From assembly GCA_021807065.1 (NCBI GenBank), contig JAKAPO010000144.1:1-6469 (forward strand): a stretch of DNA of 6,469 nucleotides, read 5' to 3'. Shown here piece by piece: positions 1 through 6,458 of the stretch. Positions within the stretch are counted from its first letter, which is position 1; every line of letters begins with the position of its first letter. This stretch comes from a bacterium (lineage in GTDB: Bacteria > Vulcanimicrobiota > Vulcanimicrobiia > Vulcanimicrobiales > Vulcanimicrobiaceae). The notes beneath the pieces were generated by a model. It was given only the letters and a program-made list of their open reading frames with translations. It ran no database searches and had not been told where the DNA came from. The position numbers were made by a program, and so were the translations under genes.

Positions 1-70
1 TTGCGGTGGGCATAAATCCGGTATGAGTATCCCCGGTAAGCCGGCAGGCGGCTAGGGGGGAGGGCGGGGA
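1..70 (+). other. Leader upstream of the first gene
   Basis: No coding sequence is recognisable here. An imperfect promoter-like pair can be drawn (TTGCGG at 1-6 and GAGTAT at 25-30, 18-bp spacer), but both hexamers are weak. A short inverted repeat AGCCG (39-43) / CGGCT (49-53) with a 5-nt loop could form a small hairpin; no T-run follows it, so it is not a convincing terminator. A purine-rich stretch at 54-64 serves as a plausible ribosome-binding site for the GTG at 71. Whether transcription of the gene group starts here or before the window cannot be decided. Confidence 0.3.
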
Positions 71-676
71 GTGTACGACGCCCGCTCAAGGCCAACCCTT
101 GCGGCTGCGCGAAAGTTGCGACCGATGAGAGCCCGGGCGCTCCCTGGGGCCTTAGTCCTCGGTCTGCCGGCCGCCATCCTCGCTCACGCCGCGGGGTACG
201 GCTCCGGCCACGCGATGGGCGGTAGCTACCACGGTTTCCTCGTGACCCTCTGTATCGCCGGCACGGCCGGTGCCTTGATCCTCGCCGGAATGCTTGCCTG
301 GCTAGGAGCAAAGCGCGCAATGCAGGGGTCGATTCTCGCCGCCCGCCTGCGCGGCTACCTTCCGGCGTGGACTACCCTGGCCGCGGCCACTGCGCTGTGG
401 TTCAGTGTTGCCGAGAGCATCGAACCGCACCACCAGTCCGTCTCTCCTCTGCCGCTCCTCGCAGCTCTGGCCCTTGCCGCGTGGCTCGTGCATGTCGTCG
501 CGCGTGGCATTCTCACGTTTCTCGCAGCGATCGCACTCGCGGTTCATTCCGCGGCCCATGCTGTGCGAGAACCGCTCCCATCGCTTCGCTTCCACCAAAC
601 CCCGCGCGCGCATCGTTTGCTGCGCGCCACTCGTCGCTACGCGCGACCTCCCCCGTCGGCGGTAATCGGCGCCTAA
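71..676 (+). CDS. Small histidine-bearing polytopic membrane protein, function unknown
   Basis: I do not recognise the family. The 201-residue product from GTG 71 has about four or five hydrophobic segments (roughly residues 25-43, 56-79, 98-117 and a long stretch 126-163) and a basic, proline-containing tail from about 166, probably cytoplasmic. Between the first two segments lies a Gly/His loop with H39, H47, M49 and H54, followed later by H120-H121; this could bind a metal or haem, but that is only inference. GTG 71 is chosen because a G-rich Shine-Dalgarno-like stretch (54-64) precedes it; an in-frame ATG at 125 would give 183 residues starting just before the first membrane segment and is a real alternative, though with a weak ribosome-binding site. 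It lies 42 bp before the receptor gene on the same strand and is probably co-transcribed. Hydrophobic pattern and GC-rich third positions support a true gene over the antisense frame. Confidence 0.65.
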   Translation: MYDARSRPTLAAARKLRPMRARALPGALVLGLPAAILAHAAGYGSGHAMGGSYHGFLVTLCIAGTAGALILAGMLAWLGAKRAMQGSILAARLRGYLPAWTTLAAATALWFSVAESIEPHHQSVSPLPLLAALALAAWLVHVVARGILTFLAAIALAVHSAAHAVREPLPSLRFHQTPRAHRLLRATRRYARPPPSAVIGA

Positions 677-718
677 CCGCGCCGTCTTTACCACACTCGT
701 AATTCGGATGGGGAGTCT

Positions 719-3079
719 ATGTTTCGTATTCTTGCGACATTCTCGGTTGCGCTCGCGTTCGGGCTCGCCTTCGCTCGCGTCGCCGATGCTTCGACGACCG
801 GACTCGTGCGCGGGAGCGTGACGCTCGACGGGAAACCGGCGGCCGCGGCAACGCTGACGCTGACCGGCGAAGGCTCGCGTTTCGTCACCAAGACCGATTC
901 GCACGGTCATTATGCCTTCAGTGAAGTGCCGTTCGGCGCGTACACACTGGTCGCGCGCGCAGACGATGCGCCCGATCGATCGATCGCCGTCAACGTTTCC
1001 GGCGGATCGGTGCTCGAGGTAAACGTCGCGCTTTCGCACGACCTTCGCACCATCGCTCAAGCCGCGGTCGTGGGGACGGCGGGCGTCACCGGAACGCCCG
1101 TCGCCATCAATCACATCGAGAAATCGCAGATCCAAACGTCCCCTGACGAGAACAGTCTGAACCAGTTGATCGAGACGCTGCCGGGGATCGTGCAGTTCTC
1201 GTACAACGAACCGGTCGCGCTCGGTTTTCACGGCATTACGTACGAGATCGACGGGGCACCGTTGCCGCTGGCGACGAGTGCGAACTTTGCCGAGGTCGTC
1301 GATCCCAAAGACATCGACTCGCTCGAAGTCTACACCGGCGCCTTCCCGGCCGAGTACGGCGGCAGCCGCATGGGTGCGCTCGTCAACATCATCACCGATC
1401 GCCCCACCGATATCGCCCGAGGAAATTATGGGCAACTCACCGCCGGCGCCGGCAACGCAGGACAAGCCATCAGCGAACTCACCGATGAGGCTCGCACTGG
1501 GACGACCGAACTCTTTCTCGATCTCAATTCGCAGCGGACGAACTGGGGCATCGACGCGCCGACGTACGTTCCCTCTCACGATACAAGCTCCGAGAGCGAC
1601 GAGTTCTTTCGCGCGATCACGCGAGCGACGCCGCGATCGACGTTGGCGTTCGACTACGGAAACCAGTTCTCACAGTTTCAGATTCCGATAAACACGAACC
1701 CCTACGACCCCATCGATCCGCAGGTGAGCCTGCCCGGCACCGGCGACGTTCAGCGCGAGTACGATCGTTTCGCCACTTTCAATTATACGCTCACGTCGCA
1801 GGACGGTAACGGCGTCTTCAAGATCGTCCCCTGGTACCGCATGACGCGGATCGTCTACGCCGGGGATCTTCCGAACGACGTGTTGGCGACGTTTGCCGGA
1901 ACCCATCTGATCGGTCTCGATCAAGATCGCTTCGCTTCGTATGCCGGAATCCGGATCAACGATTTTCGCGCTGCCGGAACGCACGCGTGGAAGGCCGGCA
2001 TCGACGCGAGCCGCGAGAGCTTCACCGCGAACCAAACCTTCGCGTGCTACAACCTCTACTGCAACGCGGCGCGCGCCCACGTTTCGCCATACTTCCCGGT
2101 CTACACGAATCAGGGTCAGCCCGGTGCGCAGATCGGCGCCTACGCCGAAGACACTTGGACGCCGCTCTCCTACCTCTCGATCCAATACGGCTTACGCTAC
2201 GACCATTCGACCGGATACGTCGGCGGCGACATGGTCGAACCGCGCATCGGCATCAACCTGCAGGGAGATCCCAAGAATATCTTCCACATCTACTACGGCC
2301 GCTTCTATGCGGCGCCGCAGCTCGAGGACGTGCGCCAAGACTGCGCGCTGCTCGGCGCGGGCTCGGGTGCGTGCGTCGCCAGGCCCGTCTACGACCTCAA
2401 ACCCGAGCGCGATGCGCTCTTCGAGATGGGTTTGCAGCACACGTTCTCGCCGCAAATCAAGGGCTACGTCGACATCGACGAGCGCAGCGTCGTCAACGTT
2501 CTCGACACCACGCAATTGCTCAATACGCCGCTCTTCGCGGTCTTCAACAACGCGATCGGACGTTATGCGGGCATCGATTTTCGTCTCGAGGATCGCATGC
2601 TCAACCAGAACTACGCGTTCTTCACCGCGACGATCTCGACGTCGCAGGCCGGCGGCATCTCCGGATCGACCTTCCTTTTCGGGCCGGCGCCGAACCCACC
2701 AGGCGTTCCGATCACCTCGCCGGAGTTGCTTTCGCCGGAAGATCACGATCAAACGGTTGCCGCCTCTGGAGGTTACACGAGCCGCTTCGGCGCCGAACGG
2801 CGGTGGTATGCAACGCTGCAGGCCGACTACGGTACCGGTTATCCGGTCGCGTTCGAGAACGCAACGACTACGCTGAGTGGCAGATTACCGACACATCTCA
2901 CCTTCGACGGTAGCATCGGGCGCAATCTCTTCGGCAACGCGCAGAGCGGGTTCGGCATACGGCTCGACATGCAGAACATCCTCAATCACCAGTATATCAT
3001 CAAGATCGCTAACGGCTTCAATACCACGCAAATCGTACCCGGCCGCACCTTCCTCGTGCGCCTCACGGAGGGATTCTAA
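719..3079 (+). CDS. TonB-dependent outer-membrane receptor with CarboxypepD_reg-like N-terminal domain
   Basis: A 786-residue outer-membrane receptor, probably importing a substrate with energy from TonB/ExbBD. Residues 1-24 are a signal peptide ending near VADA. Residues about 27-107 form a carboxypeptidase-regulatory-like beta-sandwich (GSVTLDGKPAAAATLTL, then a DSHGHYAF turn and a PFGAYTL strand). The plug follows at about 125-230, with LNQLIETLPGI, YEIDGAPL, IDSLEVYTGAFPAEYGG and GALVNIITDRP, all typical plug motifs. The rest is a beta-barrel with alternating strands such as SIQYGLRYDHSTG, ending in LVRLTEGF with the terminal Phe recognised by the BAM machinery. No clear TonB box is visible. 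Two close cysteine pairs, C443/C448 and C542/C552, lie in probable surface loops. ATG 719 follows GGGGAG (710-715) at short spacing and gives an intact signal peptide. Length is normal for the family. The substrate is not readable; the redox neighbours make a metal complex plausible. The stop is one base before the next gene's proposed start. Confidence 0.93.
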   Translation: MFRILATFSVALAFGLAFARVADASTTGLVRGSVTLDGKPAAAATLTLTGEGSRFVTKTDSHGHYAFSEVPFGAYTLVARADDAPDRSIAVNVSGGSVLEVNVALSHDLRTIAQAAVVGTAGVTGTPVAINHIEKSQIQTSPDENSLNQLIETLPGIVQFSYNEPVALGFHGITYEIDGAPLPLATSANFAEVVDPKDIDSLEVYTGAFPAEYGGSRMGALVNIITDRPTDIARGNYGQLTAGAGNAGQAISELTDEARTGTTELFLDLNSQRTNWGIDAPTYVPSHDTSSESDEFFRAITRATPRSTLAFDYGNQFSQFQIPINTNPYDPIDPQVSLPGTGDVQREYDRFATFNYTLTSQDGNGVFKIVPWYRMTRIVYAGDLPNDVLATFAGTHLIGLDQDRFASYAGIRINDFRAAGTHAWKAGIDASRESFTANQTFACYNLYCNAARAHVSPYFPVYTNQGQPGAQIGAYAEDTWTPLSYLSIQYGLRYDHSTGYVGGDMVEPRIGINLQGDPKNIFHIYYGRFYAAPQLEDVRQDCALLGAGSGACVARPVYDLKPERDALFEMGLQHTFSPQIKGYVDIDERSVVNVLDTTQLLNTPLFAVFNNAIGRYAGIDFRLEDRMLNQNYAFFTATISTSQAGGISGSTFLFGPAPNPPGVPITSPELLSPEDHDQTVAASGGYTSRFGAERRWYATLQADYGTGYPVAFENATTTLSGRLPTHLTFDGSIGRNLFGNAQSGFGIRLDMQNILNHQYIIKIANGFNTTQIVPGRTFLVRLTEGF
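3067..3072 (+). promoter_or_regulatory. Ribosome-binding site that decides a CTG start
   Basis: GGAGGG lies inside the last codons of the receptor gene and ends 8 nt before CTG 3081. No ATG, GTG or TTG in the cytochrome frame exists between 2877 and the first internal ATG at 3222, so this site and the signal peptide directly after the CTG are the main evidence for the start. Confidence 0.7.
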
Positions 3080-3080
3080 A

Positions 3081-4811
3081 CTGCTCGCTTTCCGTGCTGC
3101 ACTCGTCTTCTGGCTTGCCGCGCTTTTTACGATCGCCAGCTCATCCGCGGCTTGGGCGATTCCGGTATTTGCCAATGGGCAAGGCGTCTCGTGCGAGGAG
3201 TGTCACACGACGTTCCCCGGCATGACACGTTACGGTATGATGGTCATGATGTCGAACTTCCAGATCCTCAATCGCAGCTCGCAGGATCAAGCGCTCCCTT
3301 TCTCCGTGCGCGCGTACGTCACGTCGCTCGTCGCGAACAAGCAGCGGCCGGGACAGCTGATGGTTTCGGACCTCTCACTGCTTGGCGGCGGCTTTCTCGG
3401 GCGCAACTTCACGTGGTACTTGGAGCAACACGTCATCGACTCGGGCCAGATCGGTCAAACCGAGCAGATGTGGCTCTCGTGGAACGGTCTGCTCCACGGC
3501 ACCAACTCGCTCCAGCTCGGCAAGTTCCACACGCCATTTCCGTTCATGCCCGCACACGCATGGACGATCGGCGACTACCTGCTTGCGACGCAGACGACGG
3601 GCCAAAACCCCTTCGATCCCAACGATGCGCGCTGGGGCCTCGCCTTCAACGGCATGTCGAACGAGTTCATGTATAATCTCTCCTACCTCACCGGCAGCGG
3701 CTCGACCGGCGACGCACTCGATTACAACCGCACGGTGAATCCTCGAACGCTCGACTTCAACATCTCGTACGGCGGCATGTCCCAACCGTGGAGCGTCGGA
3801 CTCGTCGCGATGCGAGGCTTCGCACCACTGCATACTTCAATCGGCATCTTCGCCGGCAGCGATGCGTTCACTCGCGAGGGACTCTACTACGGCTACCAGA
3901 CGACAGCGTGGCATCTGCAAACGATGTTTTACCATGGCTTCGACGCACAGCCGACCCTTCAGGAAAGCAACGTCCCTTTCAACGGCTTCATGTTCGAGAT
4001 CGAGCGCGACCTCGGCTGGCAGAACCATCTCTTGCTGCGTTACGACGTAGCGAGTTCCGACACGCTGAATCGGCAATACGTGTTCGACTACGCGCACAAC
4101 ATCCTGCCGAACATGGCGCTCGTCGGCGAACTACTCGTCGGCCCGCAGATGCGGCCGCAAATCAGTTTGCAGCTCGCGTTCGCCGGACCGTACGAGCCGG
4201 GCAAACGATTCCTCTTCAGCGAACCAACCGGAATAAGCGTCGTGCCCATACCCGGCGAATCCACGATCGCTGCAAGTACCGCGCAAGCCGAGGTGGCGCT
4301 GGCGAACGCCGGCAGCGAACTCGTTGCGGCGAACGGATGTACCGGCTGCCACGGCGCAAACTTTCAGGGTGACGTCGGACCACGACTCTTCGGCATCGAG
4401 CATCGCCTGACGCCGGCGCGAATTGCCGGCTTCATCGCCAATCCGCGGCCGCCGATGCCGAACTTCGGCTTCGACACGGCGCAGATCAAGGAGATCGTTG
4501 CGTACCTCTCGAGCTTGGACGGCGGTCTCTCCGGCAATCTTGCGACGATCACGCTGCAGCCCGAAAATCCAACCACCGAGGCGACCGTCCTCGTTCGGTT
4601 TGCCGGCGCGGCGCCTACGTCGGCGACGGCGACGGCGATCATGCAGATGGGCATCGAGTCGCATCAATACGAAACCGCGCTTCGTCCGACGAACGATCCG
4701 CGCGTTCTCTCCGGCATACTGCAGTTCAACATGGCCGGACCGTGGATCATCGAGGTACGATACGGTACGAGGACCATCGAAAAAACGATAGAAGTAGGAG
4801 GGAACTCTTGA
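3081..4811 (+). CDS. Cyc2-like porin-cytochrome fused to a second cytochrome c and a YtkA/FixH-like domain
   Basis: A 576-residue exported protein, probably an outer-membrane electron conduit. From the CTG start, residues 1-26 are a Sec signal peptide (hydrophobic core, cleavage after SSSAAWA). The mature N-terminus IPVFANGQGVSCEECH carries a c-type haem site (C38, C41, H42) followed by TTFPGMTRYG; this layout matches monohaem porin-cytochromes including Cyc2 of iron oxidisers, where the haem sits at the pore. Residues about 70-370 are amphipathic strands of a porin-like barrel (LQLGKFHTPFPFMP, ISLQLAFAG). After a linker, residues about 398-485 form a class I cytochrome c with C420, C423, H424, GPRLFGI and probable axial M459 in PPMP. 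Residues about 488-573 resemble YtkA/FixH beta-sandwiches, with M521, M523, H528 and the FNMAGPWIIEV signature. The second cytochrome and the last domain are not part of standard Cyc2. CTG is inferred because ATG 3222 would remove signal and first haem; a start far upstream inside the receptor gene (about 2877) is the less likely alternative. Haem attachment is secure; the donor, and the Cyc2 label itself, are inference. Confidence 0.82.
   Translation: MLAFRAALVFWLAALFTIASSSAAWAIPVFANGQGVSCEECHTTFPGMTRYGMMVMMSNFQILNRSSQDQALPFSVRAYVTSLVANKQRPGQLMVSDLSLLGGGFLGRNFTWYLEQHVIDSGQIGQTEQMWLSWNGLLHGTNSLQLGKFHTPFPFMPAHAWTIGDYLLATQTTGQNPFDPNDARWGLAFNGMSNEFMYNLSYLTGSGSTGDALDYNRTVNPRTLDFNISYGGMSQPWSVGLVAMRGFAPLHTSIGIFAGSDAFTREGLYYGYQTTAWHLQTMFYHGFDAQPTLQESNVPFNGFMFEIERDLGWQNHLLLRYDVASSDTLNRQYVFDYAHNILPNMALVGELLVGPQMRPQISLQLAFAGPYEPGKRFLFSEPTGISVVPIPGESTIAASTAQAEVALANAGSELVAANGCTGCHGANFQGDVGPRLFGIEHRLTPARIAGFIANPRPPMPNFGFDTAQIKEIVAYLSSLDGGLSGNLATITLQPENPTTEATVLVRFAGAAPTSATATAIMQMGIESHQYETALRPTNDPRVLSGILQFNMAGPWIIEVRYGTRTIEKTIEVGGNS
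4796..4802 (+). promoter_or_regulatory. Ribosome-binding site for the TTG start of the multicopper oxidase
   Basis: AGGAGGG, a near-perfect Shine-Dalgarno, lies in the last codons of the porin-cytochrome gene and ends 5 nt before TTG 4808. The start overlaps the upstream stop as TTGA (TTG 4808-4810, TGA 4809-4811), a usual layout for translational coupling. Confidence 0.78.
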
Positions 4812-6232
4812 AAAGGGCCGTGTTTCTCTCTCGCACCGCCGGCGCGATGGCGGTTGCTGCAATCACGCCGCTCTCGAAACGAGCGCTTGCGAGCGAAGTC
4901 GTCGACTACACCCTTACCGCCGCGCCGCTCACGTTTACACCCACTTCAGCCGTCGCGTTCGCGGCGCTCGCGTACAACGGCCACTTGCCGGGACCGCTCC
5001 TGCGCGTCGTCCACGGCCAGCGCGTTCGCGTGAGATACCATAACCTCACCGACATCGGAACGACCGTGCACTGGCATGGGATGATCCTGCCGAACAAAAT
5101 GGATGGCGTGCCAGGTCTTACGCAAGCGTTAGTGCCGAACGGCGGAAGTTTCCTCTACGAATTCACGCCCGGTCCGCCGGGAACGCGCTGGTACCACGAT
5201 CACGGCTTTCAGTTGGGAGCGTTGCGCGGTCTCTTTGGCATGTTCATCGTCGAGGACCCTCACGACGAGCACGCGGATCGCGAGTTCGCCTTGATCTTCC
5301 ACGATGTTCCCGACATGCGCAGCGTCGCCGCCGCGATGAAGGGCACGAGTTCTGCGCCGATGACCGATCCGATGGGATCGCCGGAGATGATGGCGATGTC
5401 CCCGACCGACAAAATGGGCGACGAGGTCGCCTACGTCGCGCACTGCATCGACGGCGCGAGTTATCCCAACACGCGAGCGCTCAAGGTTGCCGTCGGCGAT
5501 CGTGTACGGCTTCGAATCCTGAATGCAAATCCAACGCAAACGCGTTACGTGCGGCTCGCCGGCCATCGGCTGCACGTGACGCACTCCGACGGAAATCCGC
5601 TGGCCCAACCCATCGAAGTGGATGCACTGCGCATCGGCGTTGCGGAACGTTACGACGCCTGGTTTGAGGTGACGAAACCTGGCGCGTGGCTGCTACAGGG
5701 CCTATCGAGCGATCCGCTCGCCTACGAACAGGCTGTCGTCGTCAGAACTCCCGGGATGGAACAGACCTCGCCGCAAGCGGTTCAACAGTCACTCGTGGGT
5801 GTCGACTACTTCACGTACGAGAAAGCCGGCGGTGTCGCTCCTTCCGTAAATGAAAGCGGTGTCGACGTGCGCAAGATGCTGACGCTCGGCGGTGGCGAAT
5901 GGGGGACGTCGATTTGGTCGATAGACGGCAAGCAGTGGCCGAATACACCGAAGATAGCGGTGCACCACGGCGACCGCGTCAAGATCTCCTTCACGAACAA
6001 GACGGATATGGATCATCCGATGCACCTCCACGGCCACCGGTTCGAGGTGGTGGAGATTAACGGCACTGCCCTGGCGCGCCCGCTCGCCAAAGACGTCTCG
6101 CTCGTGCCTGCGAACAACGGGACGTTGAGCTGGATCTTCGATGCAGACTCACCCCCCGGACGCTGGCTGCTGCACTGCCACAACGAGGTGCACATGATGG
6201 ACGGCATGATGACGGAGGTCGACTACACCTAA
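4808..6232 (+). CDS. Exported three-domain multicopper oxidase with Met-rich insert
   Basis: A 474-residue periplasmic or secreted multicopper oxidase (laccase/CueO-like) that would oxidise a substrate one electron at a time and reduce O2 to water. All four copper motifs are present: HWH (88-90), HDH (130-132) in WYHDH, HPMHLHGH (403-410) and HCH (456-458) with H462 and axial M467 in the HCHxxxHxxxGM pattern. The type 1 site is therefore H403, C457, H462, M467 and the trinuclear cluster is complete. Three cupredoxin domains are suggested at about 30-165, 205-330 and 350-474. Between domains 1 and 2, residues 170-203 hold eight methionines, recalling the Met-rich copper-binding segment of CueO, although there it lies elsewhere in the fold. 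The N-terminus MKRAVFLSRTAGAMAVAA followed by a KRALA cleavage region is a signal with a degenerate Tat look. A longer start at GTG 4742 would add SRRELLK but has a poor ribosome-binding site. Substrate could be Fe(II), Cu(I), Mn(II) or phenolics; not determinable. Confidence 0.92.
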   Translation: MKRAVFLSRTAGAMAVAAITPLSKRALASEVVDYTLTAAPLTFTPTSAVAFAALAYNGHLPGPLLRVVHGQRVRVRYHNLTDIGTTVHWHGMILPNKMDGVPGLTQALVPNGGSFLYEFTPGPPGTRWYHDHGFQLGALRGLFGMFIVEDPHDEHADREFALIFHDVPDMRSVAAAMKGTSSAPMTDPMGSPEMMAMSPTDKMGDEVAYVAHCIDGASYPNTRALKVAVGDRVRLRILNANPTQTRYVRLAGHRLHVTHSDGNPLAQPIEVDALRIGVAERYDAWFEVTKPGAWLLQGLSSDPLAYEQAVVVRTPGMEQTSPQAVQQSLVGVDYFTYEKAGGVAPSVNESGVDVRKMLTLGGGEWGTSIWSIDGKQWPNTPKIAVHHGDRVKISFTNKTDMDHPMHLHGHRFEVVEINGTALARPLAKDVSLVPANNGTLSWIFDADSPPGRWLLHCHNEVHMMDGMMTEVDYT

Positions 6233-6458
6233 CCACCGGGAGGCGCGCCCTAACCACCGGGAAGCGCATCCCGCCCTAACCACCGCGAAGTGCTCCCCGC
6301 CCTAACCACCGCGAAGCGCGCCCCGCCCTAGCCACCGGGAAGCGCGCCCCGCCCTAGCCACCGCGAAGTGCGCCCCACCCTAACCACCGCGAAGCGCGCC
6401 CCGCCCTAACCACCGCGAAGCGCGCCCCGCCCTAACCACCGGGAAGCGCGGCCCACCC
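6230..6458. repeat. Tandem array of nine 26-bp repeats
   Basis: Units begin at 6230, 6251, 6277, 6303, 6329, 6355, 6381, 6407 and 6433. The first is 21 bp, shortened at its 3' part; the other eight are exactly 26 bp. Each reads TAACCACC, then a core CGCGAAGCGCG or variant, then a C-rich end CCCCGCCC. Units 4, 7 and 8 are identical; units 1, 2, 5 and 9 have CGGGAAG or CGGGAGG in place of CGCGAAG; units 5 and 6 start TAG instead of TAA; units 3 and 6 have AAGTGC; units 6 and 9 have CCACCC ends. The core can fold as a 4-bp stem with an AAG loop. Because 26 is not a multiple of 3 and each unit holds a stop, the array cannot be coding on the plus strand. It fills the whole 3' non-coding stretch; no T-tailed terminator is visible. 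Confidence 0.95.

Noticed and set aside
963..977. GATC repeats near the receptor start
   Set aside because: A brief run of GATCGATC within codons for Asp, Arg and Ser; common in this base composition and no sign of a regulatory site.
302..1579. Long open frame on the minus strand (425 codons)
   Set aside because: It lies antisense to two plus-strand genes, is dominated by Arg, Gly and Asp in low-order patterns and shows no domain; it is a shadow expected in GC-rich coding sequence.
1941..2913. Two long plus-strand frames overlapping the receptor barrel
   Set aside because: Both are Arg/Ser-rich alternate-frame readings of the barrel, which itself has continuous family motifs and no frameshift.
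2877..3080. N-terminal extension of the porin-cytochrome into the receptor gene
   Set aside because: The extra residues are an alternate-frame reading of the conserved receptor C-terminus, lack a signal peptide and would bury the real one in the interior of the protein.
4621..4640. Short GGCGAC triplet run in the cytochrome gene
   Set aside because: Only about three copies, in frame, encoding Thr/Ala in a loop; ordinary codon bias explains it.
4131..4862. Minus-strand open frame of 243 codons over the cytochrome C-terminus
   Set aside because: Arg-rich with no motif, antisense to a clearly functional cytochrome c domain and the oxidase start.
6245..6440. Telomere-like CCCTAA at unit junctions
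   Set aside because: The hexamer occurs once per 26-bp unit within a GC-rich repeat; nothing else suggests a linear end.
6230..6458. CRISPR array
   Set aside because: The 26-bp units are directly adjacent, with no unique spacers between them.
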